DNA of 64,000 nt, taken from contig CM031609.1 in assembly GCA_018398815.1 (NCBI GenBank), forward strand, positions 32,037,799-32,101,798, in the 5' to 3' direction. This DNA comes from Conus ventricosus (Eukaryota > Mollusca > Gastropoda > Neogastropoda > Conidae). Positions 9,673-20,943 of this stretch are shown piece by piece (positions within the stretch are counted from its first letter, which is position 1; every line of letters begins with the position of its first letter). Under the pieces are notes generated by a model, which saw only the letters and a list, made by a program, of their open reading frames with translations, did not search any database and had not been told where the DNA came from. The position numbers were made by a program, and so were the translations under genes.

Positions 9673-12600
9673 ATATGGGGGAAGTTTTGGGGGGTAAAAA
9701 TTTGGATTATTTGGGAAATTAATTTTAAAAAAAAAAAAAAAAAAAAAATTGTTGTTTTTAAATTTGGGGGGTTTGGAAATTAAATTATAGGAATAGTGTT
9801 TTTACCCGGTGGGGGTTGGAGGGAGGGGGCCCCCATCGGGAGGGGTGGGGAAGCGCATTTACTTGGCGGGTCTTAAAAACATTTGGGGGGGAAACCCGTT
9901 TTTGGGTGTTTTTCTCGGGTTGGTAACCCGGGGTAGGGGAAGGGGTGTGTTTGTTTTCCCTCTTTCTATTCCAATTATGTGTTTATGAGGGGAATGTATT
10001 GTTGGTAAACAGAAATTTTTTGAGTGAAATTTTTTGTTTTTAAATGTTTCAAATGTTGGCCCTTTTAATTTTGTCAGTAGTTAACCGTCCTTAGGGTTTT
10101 TGGGAGACGGGGCCTTTTCAGAAAAGAAACTGTGGTTGCCAAGTTAAAAACTTTGAAATTTATTCAGCCTGGGGGAGATCAAGATTTTTCGCTTTACGGT
10201 TGGGGGGTGAATGTTCCCCCTTGTGGGGGGTTTCTGAAGTTAAGAAAAAAAAATTTTTTGGGTTTTCCCTTGGGTAGAGACTTGGTAAGTGTGGGTAAGG
10301 GCGTCTGGAAACCGTCGAAAGTTAAGGTCTCAGGTACGAAAAGTCCAGTTGATCTGTTTTAGGAAAAGGGGGGATGGTCAACCCCTGAGAAGCAGCCGGG
10401 GGGGTACCCCCTTTGCCCCGTCCCTTTGGGCTGGAAAATTGGGTTAGGAGGGGTTCCCCGGGGGGTTTGTGCTAAGTTTGGGGTCCCCAGGGGGCCCTGC
10501 TGTTCAGTACTACTCACGTTTAGGGCGGAGTTAGGGTTTGGAAAGGGGGAAATTTTGGGCCAGTTCATTGCTGCAATGGGGAAAAAGGATGCGGAGAGAA
10601 AGGGGGGGCCCGCTTTGTTAGGGGGACAGGTGGTTGGGAAATGTCAGGGAAAGGAGGGGAAAGGGCAGGAGGATTTACCCGTGTTGGGCTGCCAAGCAAG
10701 GAGGGGGAAAAAGAGGAAGCTGCTCCCAGGAGAGGGGGGAAAGCTGCTCCCAATTTTTGGGAAAGGGGGAAAGAGGAAGCTGTTTCCCCAAGCTTGGAGG
10801 AAAAAGGGGGGAAAGCTGTTTGCCAGGAAAGGGGAAAGCTGTGCCGGGCTTAGGAGAGAGGAGGGGGAACCCTACTCCCAGGCTTAGGGGAGGAAGAGGA
10901 AGCTGTCCCCAAGTCAGGAGAGGGAAAGGGAGGAAGCTGTGCCAAAATTGGGAAAAGAGGGGAAAAGAGGCGGCTGCTGCTAGGCTGGCTACCCTTTTTT
11001 GGCCCAGAGAAGAAAAAAAAAAGAGGAGGGAAAATTGCTTTCCAAAAAAGGAGGGAAAAGAGGCCCGGGAGAGGGGCTACCAAAAAACCAAGAGGAAAGG
11101 GGATGCAGGAAAATTAGAGCGGGGATCTAAACAACGTCGGGCAAAAATGGTTTCTTTTTCCTTAAAAAGGGGAAAAGGGTTGAGACTGAAAGAGCAAGAA
11201 TTAAAGGAGGCGGGGAAAAAGGGGCGGGGAAAAACGAAGCGGACAAAGAAATTTTTGCAATAACCCGAAAACAAAATACTGAGGGACGGTGGACTTGTAT
11301 TGGCTCATTTCGAGCGGGGTTTGCCACGTTGGGGCCGCTGGGAAAAAAAAACCTCGTGGTCTCTAGGCAAATTAGTTTTTTTAAAGGGGGGGAAGGGAAC
11401 GAAAAAGATGCCTTTCTGGGGACTAAATTTGCCGTTGATTCGAAAGTTTTTGCCCCAAGTGAAAAAAGGGGTTTGGGATTTATTTCGTTTAGACGCGAGG
11501 CTTTCCGGAAAAGAATTTCGGGGGAAATGAAGAAGGAGGTAGGAGAAACGTTTCAGCATTTTTTTGGGACCGGAAAAATTTCTTTTTTTTGTCTTTTTGG
11601 TGTGTTTCCCCGGGGGAAAGCCCAAAAACCAAAGCTGAGGCCGGGAAAGATCTCATCTTCGGGGAACAGTTTGTAGGGAAAATTTTTTCTCCTGACTTTG
11701 CCCCGGAAAGTGATCGAGGGGTGCCCTGAAATGCTGAACCCGTGGGCCTTTTAAAAGAAAACCGGATAGCAAAAGGGCACGACAAAAAGGGCGAGAGGGG
11801 AAAAAGGGGCCCCTTTCTAAAAATAATTGACGCCCCCGAGGTAAAACCCAAAAGGAAACCTGGGGGGAAAAAAAAATCAAGGCAATTCCACCCAAAAAGG
11901 GACCGGGGGGCCAAGCGGGGAGAAAATTTAATTTGAGAGGCCCAGCCAGCGGTCGGCGCTGAAACCAAAAGGACACCTAGGAGGGGGGGGTGATTTGTAT
12001 GCTTTCCCAAGCGAGGGCCACCCGGGTTTAAATTGTCCGAATCTTGAGAGTTTTAGCTTTTAAAATTATGTGCATGTTTGGAGGGGCCGTATACCCCGGA
12101 AAGCTCCCCCTTCGCTGTGTGTACCATGCTGGGAAAACCCTTTCAACCCGGGTGTGGGGGTGAGGGTCGGGGAAAAACATGGGAAAGGGGGTTATCAGAG
12201 TTACAGGGGCATCGCGCCCGTGGGTTCGCGGCGGGCTGGTACCAAGTGTGAATTACAGGGGGGGATCAGAGGGTTTGTATTGGTTTTAAACCCAGGTGTT
12301 TTGCAAAACTCCCCTTTGGCCCTGTGTGTACATGGACCCCGGAAATTTTGGGGGAAAGGTTTTGAGGCTCTGGTGATGGGGGGGACCCAGTTGGGGAAAA
12401 GTGTGGTGGGGGTTTTACATACCCCCGTGAGGGAGGCACCACCCCGGAGAGGTCCAGTATACCCCATAGGGAGAAAAAAATTTTCTTGGAGAGTGACGGG
12501 AAAAACCCGATACCCTAAGGTGTGTGTTGATCGTGCTCGGGTCAGAGCCCGGCCCGGGCCCTGCGCAACCTTTATCTTTGAAGGAGAAGGGGATGGCTGT

Positions 12601-12780
12601 TCGAAAGACGAGTTTATTCATGGGCAGGAACAGGTTGTTGCCTTGCCGTCCCGAAGAGCTGCGAAAAAAAGGGTTGTGTTCCATCCCCATGGAAATGGGT
12701 TTCCCCTTCATGGGGAAAAGACCGTGCCCTGGTACGAAAGGTACGAGAGGGGGAGGGGAAAAAACCCCGGGTTTTTTGTG
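9673..12780 (+). pseudogene. gag/protease zone of element C (unreadable)
   Basis: Position between the LTR and the integrase implies gag and protease. A long A/G-rich stretch at about 10640-11000 encodes repeated Glu/Ala/Pro/Gly units (for example EEAAP, GKAAP, EEAVSP in successive copies of about 50 bp), plausibly a repetitive Gag tail. No zinc knuckle or DTG motif could be confirmed, because homopolymer changes shift the frame every few codons. Gag is inferred from position only. Confidence 0.4.
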
Positions 12781-12789
12781 TGCCAAAAG

Positions 12790-13700
12790 TCTTTTAAGGA
12801 AGGGCCCATTTTAACCCCGGGACACGATTTTTCCTTTTGGGCCCTGGACCTTGGGGGGAAACAAGAAAAAGGGAAAAGAATTTTCCCCCACACTTCTATT
12901 GGCCGGGAAAATGTGCAGTGTAAATTAGGCAGGTATGGGAAGTCATGTGTGAGGTGCCACCCTTTTTTAAACCTTGGAAAAAAAAGGACAAAGCAGGGCC
13001 CGGGGCCGCTTGTCAAGTGCCCCTTATGCAAGAACCATTTGGGGGGTAGGCGTTTGAAAATAGTTGGGGCCCATTGCACCCATGTTTTCCCAAAAGGGTG
13101 CAGGGGATTTTACTGGTTTCGGGGGGACTTCGCCCGAGGTATCCAGAGGGGACCCCACTTCGAATAAACCCCTGGTCAAATTGCTGGGCCTTGTTTGCCC
13201 TGTTTGGTTTTCGGACAGGAATTCCCGCATCGGTTTTTTACGGGCCCAGTGGTACTCAGTTTACGGGAAAAATGAGGGCCGGTGTTTGGGTTTTTGTCCA
13301 TCAAAAGGGGCTGGCCCACTCCTTTCCATGCGCAATGCAATGGTTAGGCGAGGCCTTTTAAAGGTTTTTTGAGAAGATGCTCCCCAGTTTTTCTCAAGAA
13401 AAAACCTTTTTTTAAGAATGGGATTTGTTGGGTGCCTGCATGTTATTTGCGTACAGGGGGGTTCCCCAACCCAAAAAAACCGGTTTTCCCCATTCGAGTT
13501 TCTGTATGGACGCCCGAGTAAGGGACCAATGAAAAGGGTGCTTTCGTGATCTTTGGACCAAGCCAAAACCAAGGGTTCCCGGGGAGGTGGCGAATATGTG
13601 TTCGACCTGAGGAAAAATTTGCCGGGCTTGAAAAATAGCCCCGGAAAATCTAGGGGGGAAAACAGCAAAAATTATAGGCCATTTTGTGTAAAGGGCCCCT
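12790..13700 (+). pseudogene. Integrase of element C
   Basis: Seen through shifting frames: a zinc-binding region with PGHD...PHFYWPGK and RYGKSCVRC (12830-12965), then a core fragment around ALFALFGFRTGIP (13190) with TQFTGKM (13255-13275), then LLSIKGLAH and the CNGLVER-like stretch (13290-13350). The region ends in the typical FSPFEFLYGRPSKGPMK (13490-13530). This is the integrase type shared by many animal gypsy elements. It lies upstream of the RT, the reverse of the standard Ty3/gypsy order. As written it cannot encode a protein. Confidence 0.75.
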
Positions 13701-14389
13701 GCTCGCACCCAAACCCAAAGGGGAGGGGTTGCTGGGTGTTTTCGCCAAATTTAAGCACAAAAAAGGGTTTGGGAATTTGGGTTGGGAAGGACCGTTTCAG
13801 TGATTGCCAGGGTGGGAGGTGGGGGAAATTTAAAAAGGGCCCAGTTCGGGGGTCGGGGGAAGCTCCCACCCGCCCAAAAGTTGGTCGTTTGTGGGGGAGG
13901 GAGGAGAATCGAAGCCAAAAGCAGTGGGGGACAGTAAATGATTCAGGAGAAACGCTCGCGAGGCGGGCCCACCCTTGGGGGAAAGAAATTTTCCCGTTGT
14001 ACCCCTGGGTGCGGAGAATCCGCCCGAGGATGTAGTGATTTGGGGCCCGGAAAGGGGGTGGGTTTAGGGAACAGCTGCCGAAGTTGGTCGGGAGAGTTCA
14101 GGGTTTTCTTCACAGAATTTTCCGGGTTTACAACGTTGGAAGCATGCAGCAAGTGACGTTGGTGTTCCGGTACGATTTGAGAAAGTTCCCCGTCCCCTAT
14201 TCCCCCAAAGGACTGGTTTTGGGATTTTTAAAGTGGAGATGAAGCTGAGAATGGGGGGTCATTTAGAAGGGGTATTTTCCCCTAAAGCTCACAAAAAGAG
14301 TGGTGAAAAGAAAGATGGAAGGGTTTTGGTTTTTGTTTTGCTTCCCTCAGGTTTTTAAAAAATTATTTAGTTTGACCCCAGGGCCGGGT

Positions 14390-14990
14390 GCCAGAATTTG
14401 AGTACCCTTTTTCGCAAAGCTGGGGAGGGGGCGGGCGGGTTTTCCCGTAAGCTTGACCTGTCAAAAAAGGGTATGGCAGTACCCGTTGGCGGGAAAAAGA
14501 CCTTCCCCAAAACGGTTCTCGCAACAAAGGGGATTTTCAGTTTGGGGTTTAAAAATGCCTTTCGGTCCGTTTTTACTTCGGGAGCAGCTTTAACCCCGGT
14601 TTATGAGGAAGTTGCTTTTAGCCCCTGGAGGGCAGGGCGGTGTTGTAATTCATGCGATGTGTTGGTTTTCGAAACCCTGATTTTGAGGAACATTTTTTCT
14701 GTATTTCGAGTTAGTTTTTGGATCGCATTCGAGAGTGTGGTCTTACGCCAGGCCCTTTCCCAAAAGGCCCAGTAGGAAAAGCTGAGGTGTCCTTTCCCGG
14801 GTTTAAAAGGGTTGGAAGGGGAGTTTTCAGGGGTTGGGGGGAAAACAAAATTTGGGCAAATTTAGTCCGCTACGGCCAGCTACGAAGAAGAGGGCGCCGT
14901 TTCTTGGGGGTTGGTAGGGTTCTACCGACGATTCATCCCCAAGGGTTTTTGGGAAAAAGCGTTGCCATCCCTGACCGGGCCCAAGGGGAA
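14390..14990 (+). pseudogene. Reverse transcriptase of element C
   Basis: RT motifs appear in order on the + strand: KLDLSKKGMAVPVGGKK (14451-14505, the LDLSKGYWQVPV-type motif A), PKTVLATKG, then FKNAF (14548-14565, the FGLKNA motif). Then a broken YIDDVLVF box (14645-14670), GKAEVSFPGF (14774-14805) and the thumb RRFLG.VG.FYRRFIP (14895-14940). Reading it requires many frame changes, all at homopolymers. Family: Ty3/gypsy. Confidence 0.8.
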
Positions 14991-15430
14991 AACAGCCTGC
15001 CTTTTGGGGGTCTGGAATCCGGAGTGTTTAAGAGGCGTTTCCCGAAGCTGAAAGGGTTGTTTTGCCGCCGCCCCGTATGCCATTTACCCGTTCCGGAAAG
15101 TTTGTTTCGTTCTAAAAACCGTTGCCCTGAGGTGGGGTTTTGGGGGTGGTTGTGTCAGGAAAGGAAAGAAAGGGAAAAAGGGCCATCCTGTAGTTGGGGC
15201 GCCAGGGAAGGGTTTAATCCGCTGAAAAGCAATTTTTCCTTTGTGGGAAAAAAAGGGTTTTTTGGCTTGGTATGGGCGGGGTTTAGAGTTTGAACCCCAC
15301 CTTTTTGGGGTAGAATTTTACCCCAAGAAAGGGACCAAATTTGCCCCCCAGTTTTTTGGAGAGGGTCCCCAAATCGCCCGTGGTCGGAAACCCCAGATGG
15401 GCATTGTTATACAACCCTTCCATTTGTAGG
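14990..15430 (+). pseudogene. RNase H of element C
   Basis: Follows the RT thumb directly: LKGLFCRRPVCHLPVPE (about 15045-15100), EVGFWG (about 15130, the SEVGFGGVL-type strand), FNPLKSNFSF (about 15212-15240, normally KLNPREKNYS) and EFEPHLFGVEF (15290-15318). It is then followed only by ~200 bp of noncoding sequence and the polypurine tract, so RNase H is the last pol domain. Confidence 0.75.
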
Positions 15431-15620
15431 GGAAGGGAATTCCCGGGGCGTGAGAAAGTGGTGCAGATTTTTTGAGTTGTAAGGAGTAAGGGTTTTTGTG
15501 GGCCCAAAAGCTTTTTAAAAAAGTAGAGGAAAAGGGGGTTTTTTATTTTCCAAAAGCTGTAAAAATAAGGACTTGTTCGTGGGGTTCCTTCAGGTTTTTA
15601 TTTAAAGGGATTCTTTAAAT

Positions 15621-15637
15621 CTTGGGGGGAAGGGGAT
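15621..15637 (+). other. Polypurine tract of element C
   Basis: CTTGGGGGGAAGGGGAT lies directly before the TGTCA start of the right LTR. It primes plus-strand DNA synthesis, and its place after RNase H confirms + orientation of the element. Confidence 0.7.
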
Positions 15638-18600
15638 TGTCAGCAAGCTGGGGCACGGGTCGCTTCGTGACAATTGGGGAGTGTGGCTGTCCATTGCCCG
15701 GGGGTTTGGGAGTGGCCGGGGAGTGCTGATTCCTGCCGGGGTTTGCCTTTCCTGTCGCTCTTGGAGGGGGGGGGGGGAGGGGAACATGGGCTCGGGAAAA
15801 AGTGGGGTTTACGGTGTAAACAACCTCGTTTAAATTGGGAGTTCTTCGATGTTGTGGGGAATTCCGTGGAAATTTGGGGAAAGTGAGTGCGGGCTTGTGG
15901 TTTCCGGGTGAATCGGAGTTTCGTTTGGGGTGTCTGCAAGTTTTGCCCAAATGGGCGTTATCCGCGAAGGGTTTGGGTTTTGGCCCCGTGTCAGTTTGGG
16001 TTTCTGCCCTTGGGGGAGGGGTTTACGGGATGCCCTCACCGACTTTTGAAGGTTTTGGGTTTCCAGAGTGAAGGGGATCGATGTTTCGGTTTTTCAGCGA
16101 TGGGGTTTTGTCGTACCCGGGCCCTTTTGGGGGGTTTTGGGAGGTTTCCCGGCCCATTTAGGGTGTCGGGCCCGGGGTGTGTCCGGCTGAAAGTCGGGGT
16201 TTGGTTTTTCAGCGCCCGGGGTTCCCGCCCCGTACCAAAGGGGGGTTGGCGTCGGGGGTGTCCCGGGGGACTGGGGTTTTTGTCCTTTTTGTGACGTTCC
16301 CGTTGTTTTAAGGTGAGGGGTTGTTTAAAAAAGCGGGGAAAATTTTGGAGGGCTGTGTAGTTGGTTGTTTGGGAGATATCATGGTTTCATCAATTTTTTT
16401 GGGTTTTGTTCCCCGGGGGTGGGGGGGGATTTCCTTTTAATTTGATTTTTTTTTTTCGCAAAAAATTTTTTTTTATTTTGGGAAATTTTGGGTTAAAAAA
16501 AGGGGGAGATTTAAATGGGGGGGAAATTTGAAGGAAAGAAAAAAAAGAATGACTTGAACTTTAAGGTTTAGGGGAAAAAACCAAAAAGGGGAAAAGAAGT
16601 AAAGTGCATTTCGGTTCTACATGATAAGATAGGTGGATGTGTTACAGCGGTATTGATGTGTAAAACCCCTATGTTTTAAGGGTTGTGGGTTCGTTTGGGG
16701 TACAGAAATATGGGGTTTTAAGTTTGATAAAGATTGGGGTTTTTTTCGGGGTTTTATGTTTTGGGATCGGGGACGGGAATTTTAATATTAAAAGAGGGGG
16801 AAGTCACCCGGTGCGTGCCAGGGGACGGAGGGGGAGACTGTTGTGATGTGTTGGGCGTGTGTGGGGTTTTGATAGGGAGGGTTTGGGGGTTTCCCCCGGG
16901 TAGCACGTCTTGTGGAAGTTCACTTTTTGGGGTTTGCGTTGGGGGAAATTTAAAAGGGGGGGGTGGGCGGAAAGGGAAAATTAGGGGGTAGTTTTATTAA
17001 TAAAAAGAGTTGTTTGTTTTTTTTCAATTTTTTTTTAAAGATTTTTAGGGGAAAAAAATGATTGTGTTAAATACAATAGTAGTATTTTGTTAGTTACCCT
17101 TTGGGATAGGTTATTACGGGTTAGAAATAGAAGAGAAAAAAAAAAGATGGGTTAAAAAAAAAGGGGTTTAAAAATTTTTGGGGAAATTTTGCTCAGAAAG
17201 CCTACAGTTGGTGTACCTATTTTGTATTTTGGTTGTTTTAGTCGACTTGGTGAACCCGTATTCAAAATGTTTTTCGCAGCTTTTTGGGGTCCCGTAGGGC
17301 AATGTATAGCAGCGCTCGGGGAAACCCTTGTCGGTTATGTATTTTGGGGAAATTTTCTGTGCTTGATAATTTTTTTTGACATTTGTAGAATTGTGGTTTT
17401 TGCCCCCTAGGAAAATTTGGATACCCGGGTTCAATTTTATTATTTTGGTTTTGTTGAAATGGTTTGGGGTTATTAAGCATGTTTTGAGTAATCGATCCTG
17501 AATTGTGCCGGTAATTTTCGTACTAACGGGGGATTTTTTGTTTCCCGTGAATTTTTGATTTATAATCTTATTGGGAAAAATTGTTTTTGGAGGGCCCCGA
17601 AGGGAAATGAAATCGTGGATTTGTTAAAATTTAGACAGTGTTTAAAAACCCCTTTTTATGGGGAAAGGGCAGTTTTAATTTTTGTTGGTGTTGATGGGAA
17701 ATGGAAAATCAAAAGAAATTGGTTTACATGTGTAATTTGGAAAAATTTTTGGGGGGAATTTTTATGGGCAAAGGGGGCTGGTTGAAATTTGGTTATGATT
17801 TAAAAATTTTATTTAGCTGTCGCCCTTTTGGGGTTTTGGACATGAAAACACTCAGAACCGTTTTTTCTTAAATGAAGCAACAAAAGTTATAAAATGTTTT
17901 TCTTTTGGGGGGTAGTAAGGGCATTTCCTTTTTCACAGGTTTCCGGCAGGGGTTTTTTTGTCCTCCCCCGCCCTGAAAATTTTTTGGGGGGTCCGCCCCT
18001 CGGGTATGGGGAGTTTTCACCGCCCCCTTCCACTGTTTATCCGGGGCCCCCCCTCCCGCCGGGGGGTGGAGGGGCACGTGGAGCCGGCGGGGGGCGTTCC
18101 GGGGCGGGACCCTTGTCTGCTTTCCCCAGTCCCAAGGTGTGGAGGTCCTCCCATTTAATGTTTCTTCCGGGGGGGGCAAGGGGTTTTGAGGGCTCGCCCC
18201 AGTTTGTACCATTCCGGGCGACCCGGAATGTTTGGGTTTGGGGCCCGGGGGTAAAGGGGGCCGCGCCCTTCGACGGTTTACGACTCCTCCTTTCTTAAAG
18301 TTTAAAACGCTTCAGTGAAGGTTTTGCTTTGGGAGTTTCCTTAGTGTTTAAAGGGGGTCGTAAAGCAGACGACGTTTTCATAATCATAGGGGGGAGGGGC
18401 GTGTCGCCATTTTTTTTTTTTTTGTGTGCGTTTTTTTTTTTTTTTTTTTTTGAAGGGGTTTGTTTTTTTTTTTTCTTTCTTTTGTAAGCCCCGCCAGGGA
18501 CTTCGGGAAAGGGTATTGAAGTGCAAAAATTGGGTTGGGGTGCTTGAACAAACTTTTTTTGAAAATTTTGGGGGGGGTTAAATTTGGGTGTCCCGGGGGG

Positions 18601-19161
18601 TTTGGCCCAAAGGGACATAAAATTAGGGTTTTAAAAAGGGGATAAAAATTTGGGGGAAAGAAAAAAAAACGCGTGGGGCCCTCTCGGGTTTTTTTGAGGT
18701 TTTCAACCTTGCTTGTTTTTTCAGCCGGGGTTTTCCAAAGGGGATGTGATTTCACCCTTGTCCCTTTGGGGATTAGGCCCCTTTAGTGGGCTGAGGTGTG
18801 TCTTTGCCCCCTGAGGGAAGGGTCGTTAAATGTAGATGTGCAGTACATGCGTGCACTGGTATGCAGAAGGGGCCATGCGTTGATGGTCGGGTATTGTTGT
18901 TAATATAGTTGAATTGTTTTGGGGTTTGTTTTCCTTTGCCTGTGTGTGTTGGATATATAGAGGTCTTGGTGTCTCATCTGCCATTCTGCGGGTGAGAGTG
19001 CGTGTGTGAATGTAAATAAAGCCTTCCGTTGTGCACCGTATTTTCGTTTGTGTGTGTTTGTTGTGTGGCGTTCATACTCTCAGTAAAAGGGGGAAAGGGG
19101 TGGTTATAACGGGGGGATATATTAATACATATATCCCTGTCTACTGTCTTATACAGTGACA
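15638..19161 (+). mobile_element. 3' LTR of element C
   Basis: Second copy of the 3.5-kb repeat, ending CAGTGACA next to the tatat duplication. Here the left ~3.1 kb is corrupted, and the last ~350 bp (from about 18800) is clean, the mirror image of the 5' LTR. Alignment of the two copies shows the same backbone with changed run lengths. Confidence 0.85.
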
Positions 19162-19166
19162 TATAT

Positions 19167-19872
19167 ATTTCATCTCTCGTGTGTAGTTTGGCTACAGAAT
19201 GGCTGAGAAAGAAAAGAATTCCTTCTCCCTGTAACCGTTTTGATTCTCAGTGCCTTATTTATAAAATAACGCACTAGAATCAAATCGCCCCTAAAATAAT
19301 CATAAGTCGTAAAGCTCCTTTTGTTAAACTATTAATTCCTTCTACCCCTTGATTCAGACTTGCCTTATTCGTGAAATAACGCAGTTTGAATCAATGCCTT
19401 CAATTATAATTTCATAACAAACCTCATTCCCCTGATTCAAACTCGCCTTATTTATAAAATAACGCAGTTTGAATCAATGCCTTCATTTTGTCTTTCATTT
19501 CGGTTTCCCTTGTACAACAACGCAAACTGAATGAAAAGAGCATGTCACGTGAATATCGGGATTTTCCCCTTCTATTTGATTATCATATTGCCTATTAAAG
19601 ATAGCGATATGAATCAAATTGTCCTAATCTCTTTAAAAAGAATAAGAAGTATCAAATATACTCTATTCTTTTCATTCAAGGAGGACCTTTAATAATCGAG
19701 AGGGGAGGGAGAAAACTGTTGAATATTATTACATTTTACTTTATATATTTTGGAAGGGGCAGTAACCCTAATACAGGAAATTGACTAGGAAGTGGAGTTA
19801 TATACCCATCCTAGCACCTGTCCCAACTTTCGATTCAATGAGGGCATTGAAAAAACAAGAGTAGGGGGCAAA
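19167..19872 (+). other. 3' untranslated part of element A, right of element C
   Basis: Continues element A after the insertion. It is AT-rich and contains five hairpin units (19239-19618, listed separately). It ends in a purine-rich stretch AGTAGGGGGCAAA (about 19860-19872), the likely polypurine tract, just before the LTR start TGTGGAG. Confidence 0.7.
19239..19618 (+). repeat. Array of five ~45-bp hairpins
   Basis: Hairpins at about 19239-19284, 19349-19394, 19434-19475, 19493-19536 and 19574-19618. The first three share an inner palindrome (CCTTATTTATAAAATAACG or close), while their outer arms differ but still pair: TTTGATTCT/AGAATCAAA, TTGATTCA/TGAATCAA, GATTCAAACT/AGTTTGAATC. The last two keep only paired arms (TTTCATT/AATGAAA, TTTGATT/AATCAAA). 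Function unknown; it lies in the transcribed 3' part of element A. Confidence 0.75.
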
Positions 19873-20559
19873 TGTGGAGAAGTGAAGAAAAGTTATTTAC
19901 GATTTTTTTCAGCCATTATTACAAGAAAAATCACTCTTAACAAACGAATGACGTCAAACGCTCTTTAATCATAAAGATCAGATTGTAGATCCAAAATAGA
20001 ATGTTTCCATGGAAGATAGGTAAACATAAGTTATATCGAAACAAGCAAACATTTAAGCTGTTTTTAGTTCAAACATAAATCATACATCAATAACGAAAAT
20101 ATCAACGAAGAAGAGAAATCAATTATTTGGGAATATAAATTTTGATACAGTTGCTAAGGGTTAGTTGCTACGATGATTTGCTTGTTTACATTTCGTTTTA
20201 GGAACGAAGACAAGCAAATCATCGGAAACTTGATTAAGTTTCATTTAACAGTTGTTGGTTAGAATTAGATTTTATATTGCATTTATCGATGGTTTGTTAT
20301 AGTATGATTTTTGCTTCGATGTCATGTTGGTAGGATGATGTCGTAGAGTTGGTCGTTAGATTTGTTTCGATGTTATGTTAGGGTGATGTGGTAGTGTTGG
20401 TCGTCCGATCAATTGACGACGAGCATGTATAAAAGGAGAATGTGTTGGTGGTTCTTGCAAGGTGGTTCTTGCGCAGTTGTTCTTGCAGGGTGGTTCTTGC
20501 AAGGTGGTTCTTGCGCAGTTGTTCTTGCAGGGTGGTTCTTGCAGGGTTGTTGTTGCGCG

Positions 20560-20744
20560 TGAAGCATCACACAGACGCGAAGGCAACGTTTTAAATATTT
20601 AATAACAAAACTAAAACATTCTCTGATCAACTTCTTTGACACAGTCGTTGAACTACGTGGTCATAGCAACGCTTCCGGTTTTTAACTACAATTGACTAAA
20701 AACCCAAATCGCATGCGACGTTATGTCATAAGGTAAGTGCTACA
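20560..20744 (-). mobile_element. 3' LTR of element B
   Basis: 185 bp, TGAAGCATCACAC...GTGCTACA on the + strand. Same sequence as 24987-25171. On the coding (minus) strand it follows the polypurine tract complementary to 20745-20759 (GGGGGGAGCCA). Confidence 0.93.
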
Positions 20745-20943
20745 TGGCTCCCCCCAGAACGGCGCAGTGCGATGAATGCAAACATACCAAAGTAAAAATA
20801 GTATAATCAATAAACTTATAACAACTGTCCAATATGATGTGGAAAGTATATGCTTGGTTGAGTCTTTGAAGTATCTGTTCTATGTTGTAATGCTCAGACT
20901 CGGCTGAGTCGGTAAAATGTTCGATATCTCTTTGGCTTCTGCA

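Larger units (their letters stand above)
6172..19166 (+). mobile_element. Element C: 13-kb LTR retrotransposon inserted in element A
   Basis: Bounded by two 3.5-kb direct repeats that begin TGTCA and end GTGACA, and flanked by the 5-bp duplication tatat (6172-6176, 19162-19166). Body 6177-19161. A polypurine tract (15621-15637) precedes the right LTR. The internal part codes on the + strand for integrase, RT and RNase H in that order. Outside the first ~700 bp and last ~350 bp the sequence is full of expanded homopolymers, so no frame survives. I could not find a clear PBS after 9672 (the sequence there is corrupted). Confidence 0.85.

Noticed and set aside
12790..15430. Integrase and RT of element C as parts of two different insertions
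   Set aside because: One pair of LTRs with one target duplication encloses both, both are on one strand, and no extra LTR or polypurine tract lies between them. The corrupted bases leave some doubt.
7028..15507. Many open frames of 60-365 codons in element C
   Set aside because: They arise from corrupted homopolymer-rich sequence; only motif fragments of pol are credible.
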